Shown here: positions 26,229-34,758 of the stretch, in pieces
Numbering within the stretch: the first letter of the stretch is position 1
How the letters are laid out: the number at the start of each line of letters is the position of its first letter
DNA from: Sphingomonas lacusdianchii
GTDB taxonomy: Bacteria; Pseudomonadota; Alphaproteobacteria; Sphingomonadales; Sphingomonadaceae
Direction of reading: 5' to 3'
Assembly: GCF_022664395.1 (NCBI RefSeq)
Contig: NZ_JAKRET010000007.1
Span: 124,001-188,000 of the forward strand
DNA length: 64,000 nt
The notes under the pieces: generated by a model
The model's database searches: none
What the model was told of the DNA's origin: nothing
What the model saw: only the letters and a program-made list of their open reading frames with translations
Translations under genes and position numbers: made by a program

Positions 26229-27143
26229 ATGGATCTGTACCTTCCCATCGCCAACCTGTCGGTCAATGCGCTGGTCATCGTCCTGCTGGGCGGCGGGGTC
26301 GGGTTTCTGTCGGGGATGTTCGGCGTCGGTGGCGGGTTCCTGACCACGCCGCTGCTGATCTTCTACGGCATTCCGCCGACCGTCGCCGCCGCATCGGCCG
26401 CCAGCCAGGTGACCGGGGCAAGCGTGTCGGGGGTGTTCGCGCATCTGCGGCGCGACGGGGTCGATTTCCGCATGGGATGGGTGCTGGTCGCGGGCGGCGT
26501 GCTGGGCTCGATCGCCGGGGCGGGCATTTTCCGCCTGCTGCAATCGAGTGGCCAAATCGATACCGTCATCGCCATCCTGTATGTCGTGATGCTCGGGTCG
26601 ATCGGCGGGTTGATGCTGAAGGAGGCAATCGGCGCGGTGCGGGTGCTGCGTGGCGCGATCCCGCCGCGCGCCGCCCGGCGGCGGCACCATCCACTGGTCG
26701 CAGCGCTGCCGCTGCGCTGGCGCTTCTATGCGTCGGGGCTGTATATCTCGCCTTTCGCGCCGTTGCTGCTGGGGTTTGCGACGGGCATCCTGACCGTGCT
26801 GCTGGGGGTGGGCGGCGGCTTCATCCTCGTGCCAGCGATGCTGTATCTGCTCGGCATGGGGACGCGGGTGGTGGTCGGTACCTCGCTGTTCCAGATCCTG
26901 TTCGTCACCGCAGCGGCGACGATGGTCCATGCGCTGACGACCAAGGCGGTCGATATCGTGCTGGCGGTGCTCTTGCTGATCGGATCGGTGACCGGCGCGC
27001 AGATCGGCGCCCGCTTCGCGCAACGGGCCAAGCCCGAATATCTGCGGCTGGCGCTGGCGATCATCGTGCTGGCGGTGGCGTTCCGCATGGCGCTGGGACT
27101 CGGATGGCGGCCCGACGAAATCTACACGGTACAGCCGGCATGA
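26229..27143 (+). CDS. TSUP (TauE/SafE) family permease
   Basis: The 304-residue membrane protein has two homologous halves, each starting with a glycine-rich loop (LSGMFGVGGGFLTTPLL near residue 28 and LTVLLGVGGGFILVPAML near 200). That duplication is diagnostic of the TSUP family, which exports or imports sulfite, sulfonates or other organosulfur anions. It overlaps the next gene by four bases. Pairing with a TIGR02186-type protein is widespread in alphaproteobacteria. The start at 26229 is the first ATG consistent with the first membrane segment. Confidence 0.9.
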   Translation: MDLYLPIANLSVNALVIVLLGGGVGFLSGMFGVGGGFLTTPLLIFYGIPPTVAAASAASQVTGASVSGVFAHLRRDGVDFRMGWVLVAGGVLGSIAGAGIFRLLQSSGQIDTVIAILYVVMLGSIGGLMLKEAIGAVRVLRGAIPPRAARRRHHPLVAALPLRWRFYASGLYISPFAPLLLGFATGILTVLLGVGGGFILVPAMLYLLGMGTRVVVGTSLFQILFVTAAATMVHALTTKAVDIVLAVLLLIGSVTGAQIGARFAQRAKPEYLRLALAIIVLAVAFRMALGLGWRPDEIYTVQPA

Positions 27144-27901
27144 AGCGGGCGCTGACCCTCGCGCTGGTCGCGCCGCTGACGATGGCGGCGGCGGCGCCGG
27201 TGCTGGTCCCCGACGTGTCGACCCGCGACGTGCGGATCGCGTACAGCTTCACCGGCGCCGAGCTGCTGCTGTTCGGGGCGATCCTCTATCCGGGCGGACG
27301 GGTCCCGCAGGGCGATACCCCGGCAGAGGTCGTGGTGGTGGTGAAGGGTCCGCCGGAATCGATCGTCGTTCGCGAGAAGGAAAAGGTTGCCGGAATCTGG
27401 GTCAATGCCGACCGGATGCGCTACCGCTCCGCGCCGTCCTTCTACGCGATCGCATCAGCCCGGCCGATCGAGCGGATCGTCGACGACCGCACCCGGGCGA
27501 TCTACGAACTGGGGCTCGACAGCCTGCAATTGTCGCCATCGGCGGGCACATCGGCGGAGGATCAGGCGCGCTTCGCCAAGGGTTTCGTCGCCCTCAGGGA
27601 ACGCGCCGGCCTGTATGTCGAGGCGCCGAGCGCGGTCGAGATCACCGACGACGTGCTGTACCGCGCGACCATCACCATTCCGGCGCGCGTACCGGTCGGC
27701 AAATTTACGGCGGAGACGTTCCTGATCCGCGACGGACGGGTACTGGCCGCTGCGGTGCGCGACATCGATATCCGCAAATCGGGGTTCGAACGGTTCGTGG
27801 CGATCGCGGCGGAACAGGCGTCGGTGCTGTACGGGCTGGCGGCGGTGTTGTTGTCGGTCGGGTTCGGCTGGGCGGCGGGGGCGCTGTGGCGGCGCTTCTG
27901 A
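27140..27901 (+). CDS. TIGR02186-family exported protein with C-terminal membrane anchor
   Basis: This 253-residue protein has a signal peptide (LALVAPLTMAAAAP), a beta-rich periplasmic domain (VPDVSTRDVRIAYSFTGAELLLFGAI, in parts) and a C-terminal membrane helix (VLYGLAAVLLSVGFGWAAGAL). The layout and conserved start match the uncharacterised TIGR02186 family, found next to TSUP permeases. It is translationally coupled to the permease, so it may be an accessory subunit; no function has been shown. Confidence 0.82.
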   Translation: MKRALTLALVAPLTMAAAAPVLVPDVSTRDVRIAYSFTGAELLLFGAILYPGGRVPQGDTPAEVVVVVKGPPESIVVREKEKVAGIWVNADRMRYRSAPSFYAIASARPIERIVDDRTRAIYELGLDSLQLSPSAGTSAEDQARFAKGFVALRERAGLYVEAPSAVEITDDVLYRATITIPARVPVGKFTAETFLIRDGRVLAAAVRDIDIRKSGFERFVAIAAEQASVLYGLAAVLLSVGFGWAAGALWRRF

Positions 27902-27940
27902 GCGGTTCTCGACGGGGATGCGCGGATCGTTAGCCGGTTC

Positions 27941-28438
27941 TCAGAAGCCCTGGATCGCCTCGGGATCGATCGCACCGATCAGGCGGCGGGCGGCGCGGCG
28001 GGCGAAGGCGAGGGTGCAGCGTTTGCGGACATGGGCGGGCAGGGGGGTGGTCGACGCCTCGCGCAAGATGGTCGCTTCGTAGCGATCGGCGACGATGATG
28101 CCGGTGCGGTCGGGCAGAAACGCTTCCCCGCCGAGCGGCGCCACGTCGAACCCGGCCGGGACCGCCCAGAAATAGCGGTCGCAATGCCCGAGATAATCGG
28201 TCCATTTGCCGTCGCCGAGCAGGTCGGCGCGCGAAACCTTGATCTCGACGATGACGATCTGTCCGCGCGAGTCGATCGCCATCAAGTCGGCACGGCGTCC
28301 ACCGTCGAGCGGGACTTCGGCCATCGCGGTCAGATCATGCGCCAGCAGCATGCGGGTGACGCCGCGGGCAACCTCGGCAGCGATCAGTGGATGGGAGTCG
28401 GGCGCGGGCGGCAGGGCGCCGAGGGCTAGGCTGGCCAT
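27941..28438 (-). CDS. mmcB: MmcB-family DNA repair protein (PD-(D/E)xK fold)
   Basis: The 165-residue protein has a nuclease-like core: RRADLMAID (D51), then IVIVEIKVS (E65, K67), which together form a PD-(D/E)xK site, and DYLGHCDRYFWAVP. Caulobacter MmcB is SOS-induced and helps survive mitomycin C damage. Length and motif spacing fit. It sits convergent to the TIGR02186 gene. No LexA box was identified upstream by eye. Confidence 0.85.
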   Translation of the reverse strand: MASLALGALPPAPDSHPLIAAEVARGVTRMLLAHDLTAMAEVPLDGGRRADLMAIDSRGQIVIVEIKVSRADLLGDGKWTDYLGHCDRYFWAVPAGFDVAPLGGEAFLPDRTGIIVADRYEATILREASTTPLPAHVRKRCTLAFARRAARRLIGAIDPEAIQGF

Positions 28439-28499
28439 GCCCGCATCATAGGAACATTATGCGAACGATGGAAGCGCCTTCCGCCGTACCGATCACCCG

Positions 28500-29117
28500 T
28501 CAGCGATAAAAAACGTGATTGCCGAGCGATGCGACGCGGGTGTGGTTCCATTTCGGGCTGACGCGGCGTGCATGGAAGAACAACGCGCCTTCGGCAGGGC
28601 TGTCCCACAGGTCCTGCGCGGCGATACGGGCGATGGCGACCGCGGTCTTCCACGCCGGGCGCCTCGTGTCGACGTCGGGCAGGCGACCGCCCTTCACGAA
28701 GGAAAATTGACCGCGCTGGGTCAGCACGCCGCATACCGAGGTGGGAAAGCGGCCCGAGGTCGTGCGGTTGAGGATGACGTCGGCGACGGCGAGTTGGCCG
28801 GCAAGTGGTTCACCCTTGGACTCGTAATAGACGCCGATGGCGAGGCAGTTGAGTTCTTCGTCGTCGATCGTGGCGGTCTGGGCAGCGACAGCAGCGTCGA
28901 GCGTCGAGAAATCCGCATCGATATCGGTAGCGACGGCGGGCTTGGCAATTTCCTGAACGATTTCAGCGGGAGCGGCGAACTGCACCGGAACCTTTGCCGG
29001 GGTCGACAGGTTGGTGACACGTCCGGGCGAGGCGGTTTCCTCGGCCGATAGTGGTGCGCCCAAGCCGGCGAAAAGGGACATGCCGGCGAGAACCGCCATG
29101 GGGAAGCGCAGCTTCAT
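28500..29117 (-). CDS. Cell wall hydrolase (SleB-type)
   Basis: The 205-residue protein has an N-terminal signal peptide, a low-complexity linker of about 70 residues, and a C-terminal hydrolase_2/SleB domain (from LNCLAIGVYYESKGEPLAGQ to WNHTRVASLGNHVFYR). The E in YYESKGE is the expected catalytic acid. Such lysozyme-like enzymes cut peptidoglycan glycan strands, probably for growth or envelope remodelling here. It is separated from DUF1491 by a 152-bp gap that holds a parS-like site. Confidence 0.88.
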   Translation of the reverse strand: MKLRFPMAVLAGMSLFAGLGAPLSAEETASPGRVTNLSTPAKVPVQFAAPAEIVQEIAKPAVATDIDADFSTLDAAVAAQTATIDDEELNCLAIGVYYESKGEPLAGQLAVADVILNRTTSGRFPTSVCGVLTQRGQFSFVKGGRLPDVDTRRPAWKTAVAIARIAAQDLWDSPAEGALFFHARRVSPKWNHTRVASLGNHVFYR

Positions 29118-29156
29118 CCGTCGTCACTGTCGTGCGGTGAACCGGCACGCCAAACC

Positions 29157-29172
29157 CGTTCCACGTGGAACC
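29157..29172. other. parS-like ParB-binding palindrome (site 2)
   Basis: Sequence cgttccacgtggaacc, with a perfect 14-bp palindromic core at 29158-29171. It lies in the gap between the cell-wall hydrolase and DUF1491 genes, 5.7 kb left of the putative origin. Confidence 0.85.
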
Positions 29173-29269
29173 CGTGCGCCTGCCCCCCGACTGCGCCACC
29201 GATCGAAACCCTGACCGGTCCAGCGCTGATCTTCGTTGCAGCGCGGGTACGGCTCCAAAGGTTAACAGG

Positions 29270-29605
29270 TCAATTCGCCCACAGCGTTTCAGCGGCCAAC
29301 GGTTCGACTGCTGCGACGATCGCCTCTACCACCCATAAATCCGGGTCGCGGGCGCGGCGCCCCTGCCAATAGTCGGTCAGCGCCGCTTCACCCACCATAT
29401 CCGGTTTGCGCCGGACGATGCGCGACCGTCCGTCGAGGTCGCGTTCGCGTTCGAACAGGCGGGCGATGCCGTCGCGGTCGATTGCCAGCAACAGGATGAT
29501 GCCGGAGTCGCGGTCGCCCTTCGCCAATATCATCGCGCTCCCGCCGGCCTGCTCCACAGCCCGCGCGAAGGCGTTGACGCGCAGCGCCGTCGGCCAATCG
29601 TTCAT
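29270..29605 (-). CDS. DUF1491 family protein
   Basis: A 111-residue protein matching DUF1491: LRVNAFARAVEQAGGSAMILAKGDRDSGIILLL, in parts, then DPDLWVVEA near the C-terminus. The family is alphaproteobacterial and uncharacterised. It overlaps the thioesterase gene upstream by four bases (ATGA), so the two are translated together in the ptsN-thioesterase-DUF1491 group. Confidence 0.85.
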   Translation of the reverse strand: MNDWPTALRVNAFARAVEQAGGSAMILAKGDRDSGIILLLAIDRDGIARLFERERDLDGRSRIVRRKPDMVGEAALTDYWQGRRARDPDLWVVEAIVAAVEPLAAETLWAN

Positions 29606-30066
29606 GGCTGGGCGTAGCCGGGCAGGGTGGCGAGCGGAATGCGGCTCTTCATGAAGGTGCCGGTACCGCGTGCCGCTTCCTCGCCGTCACCATCGATCAG
29701 ATGGGCGTCGGCGATGAACACCCGCCGCTTGCCGCTGACCCAGCGCCCCTCGGCAATCACCCGCCCGGGACCGAGCGGCCGTTGCAGCAACAGGTTGAAG
29801 GCGGTCGTCAGCAGAAAGCGATCGGTGACCAGACTGTTGGCGGCGTAGAAGGCGGCGTCGTCGAGCATCTTGAAATAGGTCGTACCATGGGCGGCACCGG
29901 CGGCATGGAAATGGCGTTCGTCGATGGTGAAATGAATGCGCGCCAGCCCGGCCTCGACGATTTCCAGCCGGGAATCGAACAGGCGGTTGATCGGGGCGGC
30001 GGCGTAAAGCGCCTCCAACGCCCGGAAATGCGCCGCCTCGCCGGCGGGCGTCTCAGGCGGCGTCAC
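29602..30066 (-). CDS. PaaI/YdiI-type hotdog-fold thioesterase
   Basis: The 154-residue protein has the hotdog fold: ARIHFTIDERHFHAAGAAHGTTYFKMLDDAAFYAA supplies (in parts) the substrate-binding and catalytic helix, with H and D typical of acyl-CoA thioesterases. The substrate is unknown. The start is uncertain: a GTG at 30066 gives a length matching relatives, while an ATG at 30093 would extend it into ptsN. The C-terminus overlaps the DUF1491 start by four bases. Confidence 0.8.
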   Translation of the reverse strand: MTPPETPAGEAAHFRALEALYAAAPINRLFDSRLEIVEAGLARIHFTIDERHFHAAGAAHGTTYFKMLDDAAFYAANSLVTDRFLLTTAFNLLLQRPLGPGRVIAEGRWVSGKRRVFIADAHLIDGDGEEAARGTGTFMKSRIPLATLPGYAQP

Positions 30067-30565
30067 GTGCCTCGACACCCGACAGCAGCGCATAGAGTGC
30101 GTCGGCCGATCCCGCCCCGCGCAATTTGGCGCGGAACGCCGTATCGCGCAGCGCGCGCGAGATGCGCGCCAGCGCCTTCAGATGATCGCCACCGGCATCG
30201 GCGGGCGAGAACAGCGCGAAGATCAGGTCGACCGGCAGTTCGTCGACCGCGCCGAAATCGATCGGGCGGGCGAGCCGGACGAACACGCCACGCACCGCAC
30301 CCGGCCGATCGAGCCGGGCATGGGGAATGGCGATGCCGCCACCAAAGGCGGTGGTACCCAGCTTCTCGCGATCGGCCATGCGATCGGCGAGCGACTTCGC
30401 ATCGACCCCCGTCACCGTTTCGGCGACGGAAGCGATGTGGGTGAACAATGCCTTGCGGGTGCCGGCGGCGTAGTCCGCCAGCACCGTTTCGGGAGTCACA
30501 AGATCATGAAAATCGTACAAGTCAGGCTGCGCGATTGGGCTCGACCCAACCGATCGTGCCGTCAT
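30053..30565 (-). CDS. ptsN: PTS IIA-like nitrogen-regulatory protein PtsN
   Basis: This 170-residue EIIA-Ntr protein has the phospho-acceptor H82 in GIAIPHARLD and the downstream LIFALFSPADAGGDHLKALARIS region. In the nitrogen PTS it takes phosphate from NPr and regulates potassium transport, cell envelope and nitrogen responses. hpf lies directly upstream, an order that is common near rpoN in proteobacteria; rpoN is not in this window. The start is uncertain: the ATG at 30565 overlaps hpf by 44 bases, and a TTG at 30520 would give a more typical N-terminus. Confidence 0.9.
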   Translation of the reverse strand: MTARSVGSSPIAQPDLYDFHDLVTPETVLADYAAGTRKALFTHIASVAETVTGVDAKSLADRMADREKLGTTAFGGGIAIPHARLDRPGAVRGVFVRLARPIDFGAVDELPVDLIFALFSPADAGGDHLKALARISRALRDTAFRAKLRGAGSADALYALLSGVEARDAA

Positions 30566-31121
30566 GGCGGCGATAGACCATGTTGAACGACCCGGTGCCG
30601 CTATTCTTGAACAGCAGCGCGTTGGTGTTGCGCAGATCGAGCATCATCACCGCGTCGGAGACGCTGGCATCGGGCACGTCGACCCGCGTCTCGGCGATGA
30701 TGAGGGGGGCGTCGGCGACCTCCTCTTCCTCCTGCTCGCTGCCGCCGAACACGGTGTAGCCGGCATTGTCGAAGCCATTGTCGTAACCGCCGGCCTCGTT
30801 CATCGCCACGACCTGTGCGGCGTTGCGATCCTTCAAACGACGGGTGTAGCGACGCAGCTGCTTTTCGATCTTGTCGGCGGCACCGACGAACGCGCCCTGC
30901 GCCTCCTGTCCGCTATTATGCCCCTTGAGGACCAGCCCCTGCGTCACGTGGCAGACGATGTCGCAGACGAAACCATTGTCGTGCGGCCCCTTGCTGAAGG
31001 TCGCGGTCGCCGAGATCGCGCGCTGGAAATATTTGTCGGCGATGCCCTGGAGACGCTCCTGGACCATCTCCTTCAGTGCGTCCCCAGTGTCGACCTGGTG
31101 CCCCGAAACCCGGATGTCCAT
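30522..31121 (-). CDS. hpf: Ribosome hibernation promoting factor, long form
   Basis: The 199-residue protein has the N-terminal HPF/RaiA domain (MDIRVSGHQVDTGDALKEMV, HDNGFVCDIVCHV) and the C-terminal dimerisation domain (DAVMMLDLRNTNALLFKNS, then VYRRHDGTIGWVEP). Long HPF joins two 70S ribosomes into inactive 100S dimers during slow growth. The start at 31121 is set by a ggagg ribosome site directly upstream; the frame continues for 18 more codons but without such a site. ptsN follows. Confidence 0.95.
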   Translation of the reverse strand: MDIRVSGHQVDTGDALKEMVQERLQGIADKYFQRAISATATFSKGPHDNGFVCDIVCHVTQGLVLKGHNSGQEAQGAFVGAADKIEKQLRRYTRRLKDRNAAQVVAMNEAGGYDNGFDNAGYTVFGGSEQEEEEVADAPLIIAETRVDVPDASVSDAVMMLDLRNTNALLFKNSGTGSFNMVYRRHDGTIGWVEPNRAA

Positions 31122-31179
31122 GTAATCCTCCGTCATTGTGAAATCGTGTGAGCCGCTGAAAGCGGGTGGTGTCAACGCC

Positions 31180-31866
31180 TCACGTCGGCGACTGGCCCCA
31201 TAACGGGTCCTTCAAAGTCGCGACGAAGGCGGCGTGGACCGCAAGTTCGTCGGCGCTGGGCGCGAAATGGCGCGGCGGCCGGGCGCGCGATGGTGCGATC
31301 CGGTCGACCGTTTCGACAAGGATCGTCGGCGACGTGTCGAGACCGAAGCCGATCTGGCGCCCGCCCATCAACTCGACATAGACCTGCGCCAGCAATTGCG
31401 CGTCGAGCAGCGCGCCGTGCAGTACGCGGCGACTGCGGTCGATACCGAAGCGGACGCACAGCGCATCGAGCGTATGCTTGGCGCCGGGATGGCGGCTGCG
31501 CGCCATCGCCAGCGTATCGACCATCCGCGAGAGGCAGATGGGATCGCGCCCGCACGCACCGAGTTCGCCGTTCAGAAAGCCGAAGTCGAAGGTCGCGTTA
31601 TGCGCGATCAGCGGACTGTCGCCGATGAACGCCAGCAGATCGTCGATCGCGGTATGAAAGGCGGGCTTGTCGGACAGGAAGGCATCGGACAGGCCATGGA
31701 CCGCCTCCGCCTCCTTCGGCATCGGCCGGCCGGGGTTGAAATAGGCGTGATAGACATTGCCCGTCTCGACCCGGTTGACCAGTTCGACGCAGCCGATTTC
31801 GACCAGCCGGTCCCCTTCCGAAAATTTGAAGCCGGTGGTTTCGGTATCGAACACGATCTCGCGCAT
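31180..31866 (-). CDS. dnaQ: DNA polymerase III epsilon subunit (3'-5' proofreading exonuclease)
   Basis: This 228-residue protein has Exo I FDTETTG (D7, E9), Exo II HNATFDFGFLN and Exo III HGALLDAQLLAQVY, the three motifs of DEDDh exonucleases. It proofreads for the replicative polymerase. The ATG at 31866 starts the conserved fold directly. The C-terminal tail is long enough to hold the polymerase alpha-binding segment. coaE ends eight bases upstream, the usual alphaproteobacterial order coaE-dnaQ. Confidence 0.95.
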   Translation of the reverse strand: MREIVFDTETTGFKFSEGDRLVEIGCVELVNRVETGNVYHAYFNPGRPMPKEAEAVHGLSDAFLSDKPAFHTAIDDLLAFIGDSPLIAHNATFDFGFLNGELGACGRDPICLSRMVDTLAMARSRHPGAKHTLDALCVRFGIDRSRRVLHGALLDAQLLAQVYVELMGGRQIGFGLDTSPTILVETVDRIAPSRARPPRHFAPSADELAVHAAFVATLKDPLWGQSPT

Positions 31867-31873
31867 GGTGATC

Positions 31874-32470
31874 TTATCCGCCTTCGCCGCCCCCCATGCA
31901 AGCGACGAGCGCGGCGACCTGCGCCCGTGTCGCGTCGAGCGTGGTGTCGGTGTGGATAAGATGCGTGGCGCGCGCGCGTTTTTCGGCGTCCGGCAGTTGC
32001 GACGCGAGAATCGCGGCAAAGGCCGCCTCGGTCATGGTCGGGCGGGCGAGGACCCGGGCGCGCTGTACGGCGGGAGCGGCGGTGACGACGGCGACGGAGT
32101 CGCAGCGCGACTCGCCACCGGTTTCGAACAACAACGGTACATCGAGCACGACCAACGGGGCGGTGGCATGGGCGTCGAGGAAGCGTTGCCGCTCCGCCGC
32201 GACCGCCGGATGGACGATCGATTCAAGACGTTTGCGTGCCGTCGGGTCGATGAAGATCCGGTCGCGAAGTGCCTTGCGATCGACCCCGCTTTGATTGGTG
32301 GTTCCGGGAAAGGCCGCCTCGATCGCCGGGAGCAGTGGACCATTCGGCCCCTGCAGCGCGTGGACGGTCGCGTCGGCATCGAACACAGGCACGCCGAGGT
32401 CGCGGAACATCTGCGCGACGGTCGACTTGCCCATGCCGATCGATCCGGTGAGGCCGAGGATATGGGTCAT
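31874..32470 (-). CDS. coaE: Dephospho-CoA kinase
   Basis: CoaE adds the final phosphate in coenzyme A synthesis. The 198-residue protein has the P-loop GSIGMGKS (9-16), the FDADATVHAL region, and VLDVPLLFETGGESRCD, all typical. The ATG at 32470 marks the fold start; longer frames upstream read through the intergenic hairpin. dnaQ follows after a few bases. Confidence 0.95.
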   Translation of the reverse strand: MTHILGLTGSIGMGKSTVAQMFRDLGVPVFDADATVHALQGPNGPLLPAIEAAFPGTTNQSGVDRKALRDRIFIDPTARKRLESIVHPAVAAERQRFLDAHATAPLVVLDVPLLFETGGESRCDSVAVVTAAPAVQRARVLARPTMTEAAFAAILASQLPDAEKRARATHLIHTDTTLDATRAQVAALVACMGGGEGG

Positions 32471-32540
32471 TGATCCAGTCCGCTCCACTGCTTCCGTACC
32501 CCGGCGCAGGCCGGGATACGGGTCGCGCGGGGCGGGGCGC
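32471..32540. repeat. Short gap with REP-like palindrome
   Basis: The 70 bp between aroE and coaE contain a palindrome, cccggcgcaggccggg, at about 32503-32518, flanked by gtac and atac. It is similar in form to the REP pair at 9717-9812. Confidence 0.5.
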
Positions 32541-33350
32541 TCACGCCAGCAACCGTTCGCGCAGTTCCTCGTCTCGGTCGCGGGGCGGGGCGACGCCGAA
32601 GAACAGTTCGAATGCCAGCGCCGCCTGTCCGACCAGCATCTCGAGACCATCGACGGTATCGAGCCCGCGATCATGCGCCTGTGCCAGCAGCGGCGTTTCG
32701 ATCGGGGCATAGACCGCGTCGTAGACAACCGCATCCTGCGGCAGCGGCGTCAGATCGATATCGAGTGGCGGTTGTCCGGTCATGCCGAGCGTGCTGGCAT
32801 TCACCACCAATTTCGCCGGGGGTAGCGGAGCGGAAAGGGGCAGGGCGTCCCCCTTCAGGCCCAGCGCTGCGAGCAGCGCGGCAGCCTTGAGCGGATTGCG
32901 GTTGAGGATCGTCACCCGGCCGACCCCGAGCTTCGACAGCGCGAACAGAATGGCGCGGGCAGCACCGCCGGCGCCGATCACCGCCACCGGTTGCTTCGTC
33001 AGGTCGAGGCCGGCGATCGGCGCATGAAACCCGGCGGCGTCGGTGTTGGTGCCGATCCACGCGCCGCCTTCGCCGCGAAACACGGTATTGATCGCGCCGA
33101 TCGACCCGCGCACGTCGCCTGGATCGGCGACATGGTCGAGTGCCGCGAGCTTGTGCGGAACGGTGACGTTGCACCCGCGCCAGTCGGGGTCGGTGCGGCG
33201 GGCGTCGAAATACGCCGCCAGTGCGTCCGGTTTCACGTGGAACGTTCGATACTCGGCGTCCATCCCCAGCTGGTCGAGCCAGAAGCTGTGGATAAGCGGT
33301 GACTTGGAATGGGCGATCGGATCGCCGATCACCTCGGCATAGGGTTTCAT
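32541..33350 (-). CDS. aroE: Shikimate dehydrogenase
   Basis: AroE reduces 3-dehydroshikimate to shikimate with NADPH in aromatic amino acid synthesis. The 269-residue protein has HSKSPLIHS (substrate site), NVTVPHK with the catalytic lysine, the NADP-binding GAGGAARAI and the C-terminal DGLEMLVGQA. The ATG at 33350 overlaps the maf stop (ATGA). A parS-like site at 33229-33244 is inside the gene and encodes FHVK. Confidence 0.95.
   Translation of the reverse strand: MKPYAEVIGDPIAHSKSPLIHSFWLDQLGMDAEYRTFHVKPDALAAYFDARRTDPDWRGCNVTVPHKLAALDHVADPGDVRGSIGAINTVFRGEGGAWIGTNTDAAGFHAPIAGLDLTKQPVAVIGAGGAARAILFALSKLGVGRVTILNRNPLKAAALLAALGLKGDALPLSAPLPPAKLVVNASTLGMTGQPPLDIDLTPLPQDAVVYDAVYAPIETPLLAQAHDRGLDTVDGLEMLVGQAALAFELFFGVAPPRDRDEELRERLLA
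33229..33244. other. parS-like ParB-binding palindrome (site 3)
   Basis: Sequence ggtttcacgtggaacg; the core gtttcacgtggaac has one asymmetric position. It lies inside aroE, 1.6 kb left of the putative origin. Confidence 0.75.
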
Positions 33351-33943
33351 GCGGGCAATATTCCCCGTTGGCGCAGATAGCGCGCGATTTCGAGCAGCGG
33401 CATGCCGAGGATCGTCCAGTGATCGCCGTCGATCCGGTCGAACAACTGCACGCCCGGCCCCTCGATCCGGAAACAACCGACACAGCCGGCGATCGCAGGC
33501 CATTCGACGTCGAGATAGCGATCGATGAACGCGTCGGACAGCGGCCGGACGGTCAGCTTCGCATGACCAATGTGGCGCCAGACGGGACGCCCGCCCTCGA
33601 CGAAGACGGCGGCGCTGAACAGATCGTGGCGTCCGCCGGACAGGGCACGCAGATGCGCCGCGGCATCGGCACGGTCGACCGGCTTGTCGAGGACGGTCCC
33701 GTCGGCAAGCGCGACGACCGAATCGCCACCCAGTACCATCGCCCCGCCGACACGGGTGGCGGCGCGCATCGCCTTCATCTCGGCCAGCGCATCGGCAAGG
33801 TCGCGGGGTTTCAGCTTCTCGCCGGCCAATGCCGCCTTGGCCGCTTCCTCATCGAGACCGCTCGGGATCGCGTCATGCGCAATGCCGGCGGCGTCGAGCA
33901 TCGCCCGGCGGGTGGCGCTCATCGATGCGAGGACGAAGCTCAT
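33347..33943 (-). CDS. maf: Maf-family nucleotide pyrophosphatase
   Basis: The 198-residue protein has the Maf start LASMSATRRAMLDAAG, the GGDSVVAL motif and the late GCFRIEGPGVQLFDRIDGD segment. Maf proteins hydrolyse non-canonical nucleoside triphosphates (house-cleaning) and were linked to cell division arrest in Bacillus. The start at 33943 overlaps the stop of the DUF299 gene by four bases. It is part of the tightly overlapped DUF299-maf-aroE group next to oriC. Confidence 0.93.
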   Translation of the reverse strand: MSFVLASMSATRRAMLDAAGIAHDAIPSGLDEEAAKAALAGEKLKPRDLADALAEMKAMRAATRVGGAMVLGGDSVVALADGTVLDKPVDRADAAAHLRALSGGRHDLFSAAVFVEGGRPVWRHIGHAKLTVRPLSDAFIDRYLDVEWPAIAGCVGCFRIEGPGVQLFDRIDGDHWTILGMPLLEIARYLRQRGILPA

Positions 33944-34758
33944 GCGCGCGCCTCCAGCTGGCGTTCGTTGCACAGGGTAATGATCGCCGCGGCGGTTTCC
34001 TCGATCGAGCGGCGGGTGACGTCGATCACCGGCCAGCCATTATCGGCGAACATCCGCCGCGCGAACGACAGCTCGCGCACCACCGCATCCTGTTCGACAT
34101 AATCGGTGTCGGGCATCTGGTTGAGCGACAGCAGCCGGTTGCGCCGGATCGCGATCAACCGGTCGGCACTGGTGGTCAGCCCGACGACCAGCGGACGTTG
34201 CAGGCGAAACAGGATCGACGGCGGCGGGCTTTCGACGACGATCGGGATGTTGGCGGTCTTGTACCCGCGATTGGCGAGATAGATCGAGGTCGGCGTCTTG
34301 GACGAACGCGACACGCCGGCCAGGACGATATCGGCCTCTTCCCAGTCCTCCGACGCGATGCCGTCGTCATGGGCGATGGTCCATTGGATCGCATCGACCC
34401 GGGCGAAATAGGCGGCGTCGAGGCTGTGCTGCCGCCCCGGTCGTGCCTTCGCCTCCTGTCCGAGCAGGCTCGACAACGCGTTGCTGACCGCGTCCATCGG
34501 CGCGACGATCGGCAGGCCCAGTGCGGCGCAACGCGCCTCCAGCATGCGGCGGATCGCCGGGTTGACCAGCGTGTAGAGCACCAGCCCGGGATTGACCGCG
34601 ATCTCGGTCAGGATGCGTTCGAGATGCGCTTCGGAACGGACCATCGGCCAGAAATGGCGCATCGTGTCGACATCGTCGAACTGCGCCAGCGCCGCCTTGG
34701 CGATATTCTCCAGCGTCTCGCCGGTGGAGTCGGACAGAAGGTGGAGGTGCAGCCGCAT
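33940..34758 (-). CDS. DUF299 bifunctional kinase/pyrophosphorylase (PPDK/PEP synthase regulator)
   Basis: The 272-residue protein belongs to the DUF299/PSRP family, with LHLLSDSTGETLENIAKAAL at the start and the P-loop GVSRSSKT (148-155). Family members phosphorylate and dephosphorylate pyruvate phosphate dikinase or PEP synthetase using ADP and phosphate. This is the first gene to the left of the putative oriC and is transcribed away from it, as the RP001/DUF299 gene is in Caulobacter. The three genes DUF299-maf-aroE overlap each other. Confidence 0.93.
   Translation of the reverse strand: MRLHLHLLSDSTGETLENIAKAALAQFDDVDTMRHFWPMVRSEAHLERILTEIAVNPGLVLYTLVNPAIRRMLEARCAALGLPIVAPMDAVSNALSSLLGQEAKARPGRQHSLDAAYFARVDAIQWTIAHDDGIASEDWEEADIVLAGVSRSSKTPTSIYLANRGYKTANIPIVVESPPPSILFRLQRPLVVGLTTSADRLIAIRRNRLLSLNQMPDTDYVEQDAVVRELSFARRMFADNGWPVIDVTRRSIEETAAAIITLCNERQLEARA

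Noticed and set aside
30946..30957. cacgtgg sequence in hpf, and cacgtg at 30064 and 58166
   Set aside because: The flanking bases do not continue the parS palindrome (no gttt or gttc and gaac arms).
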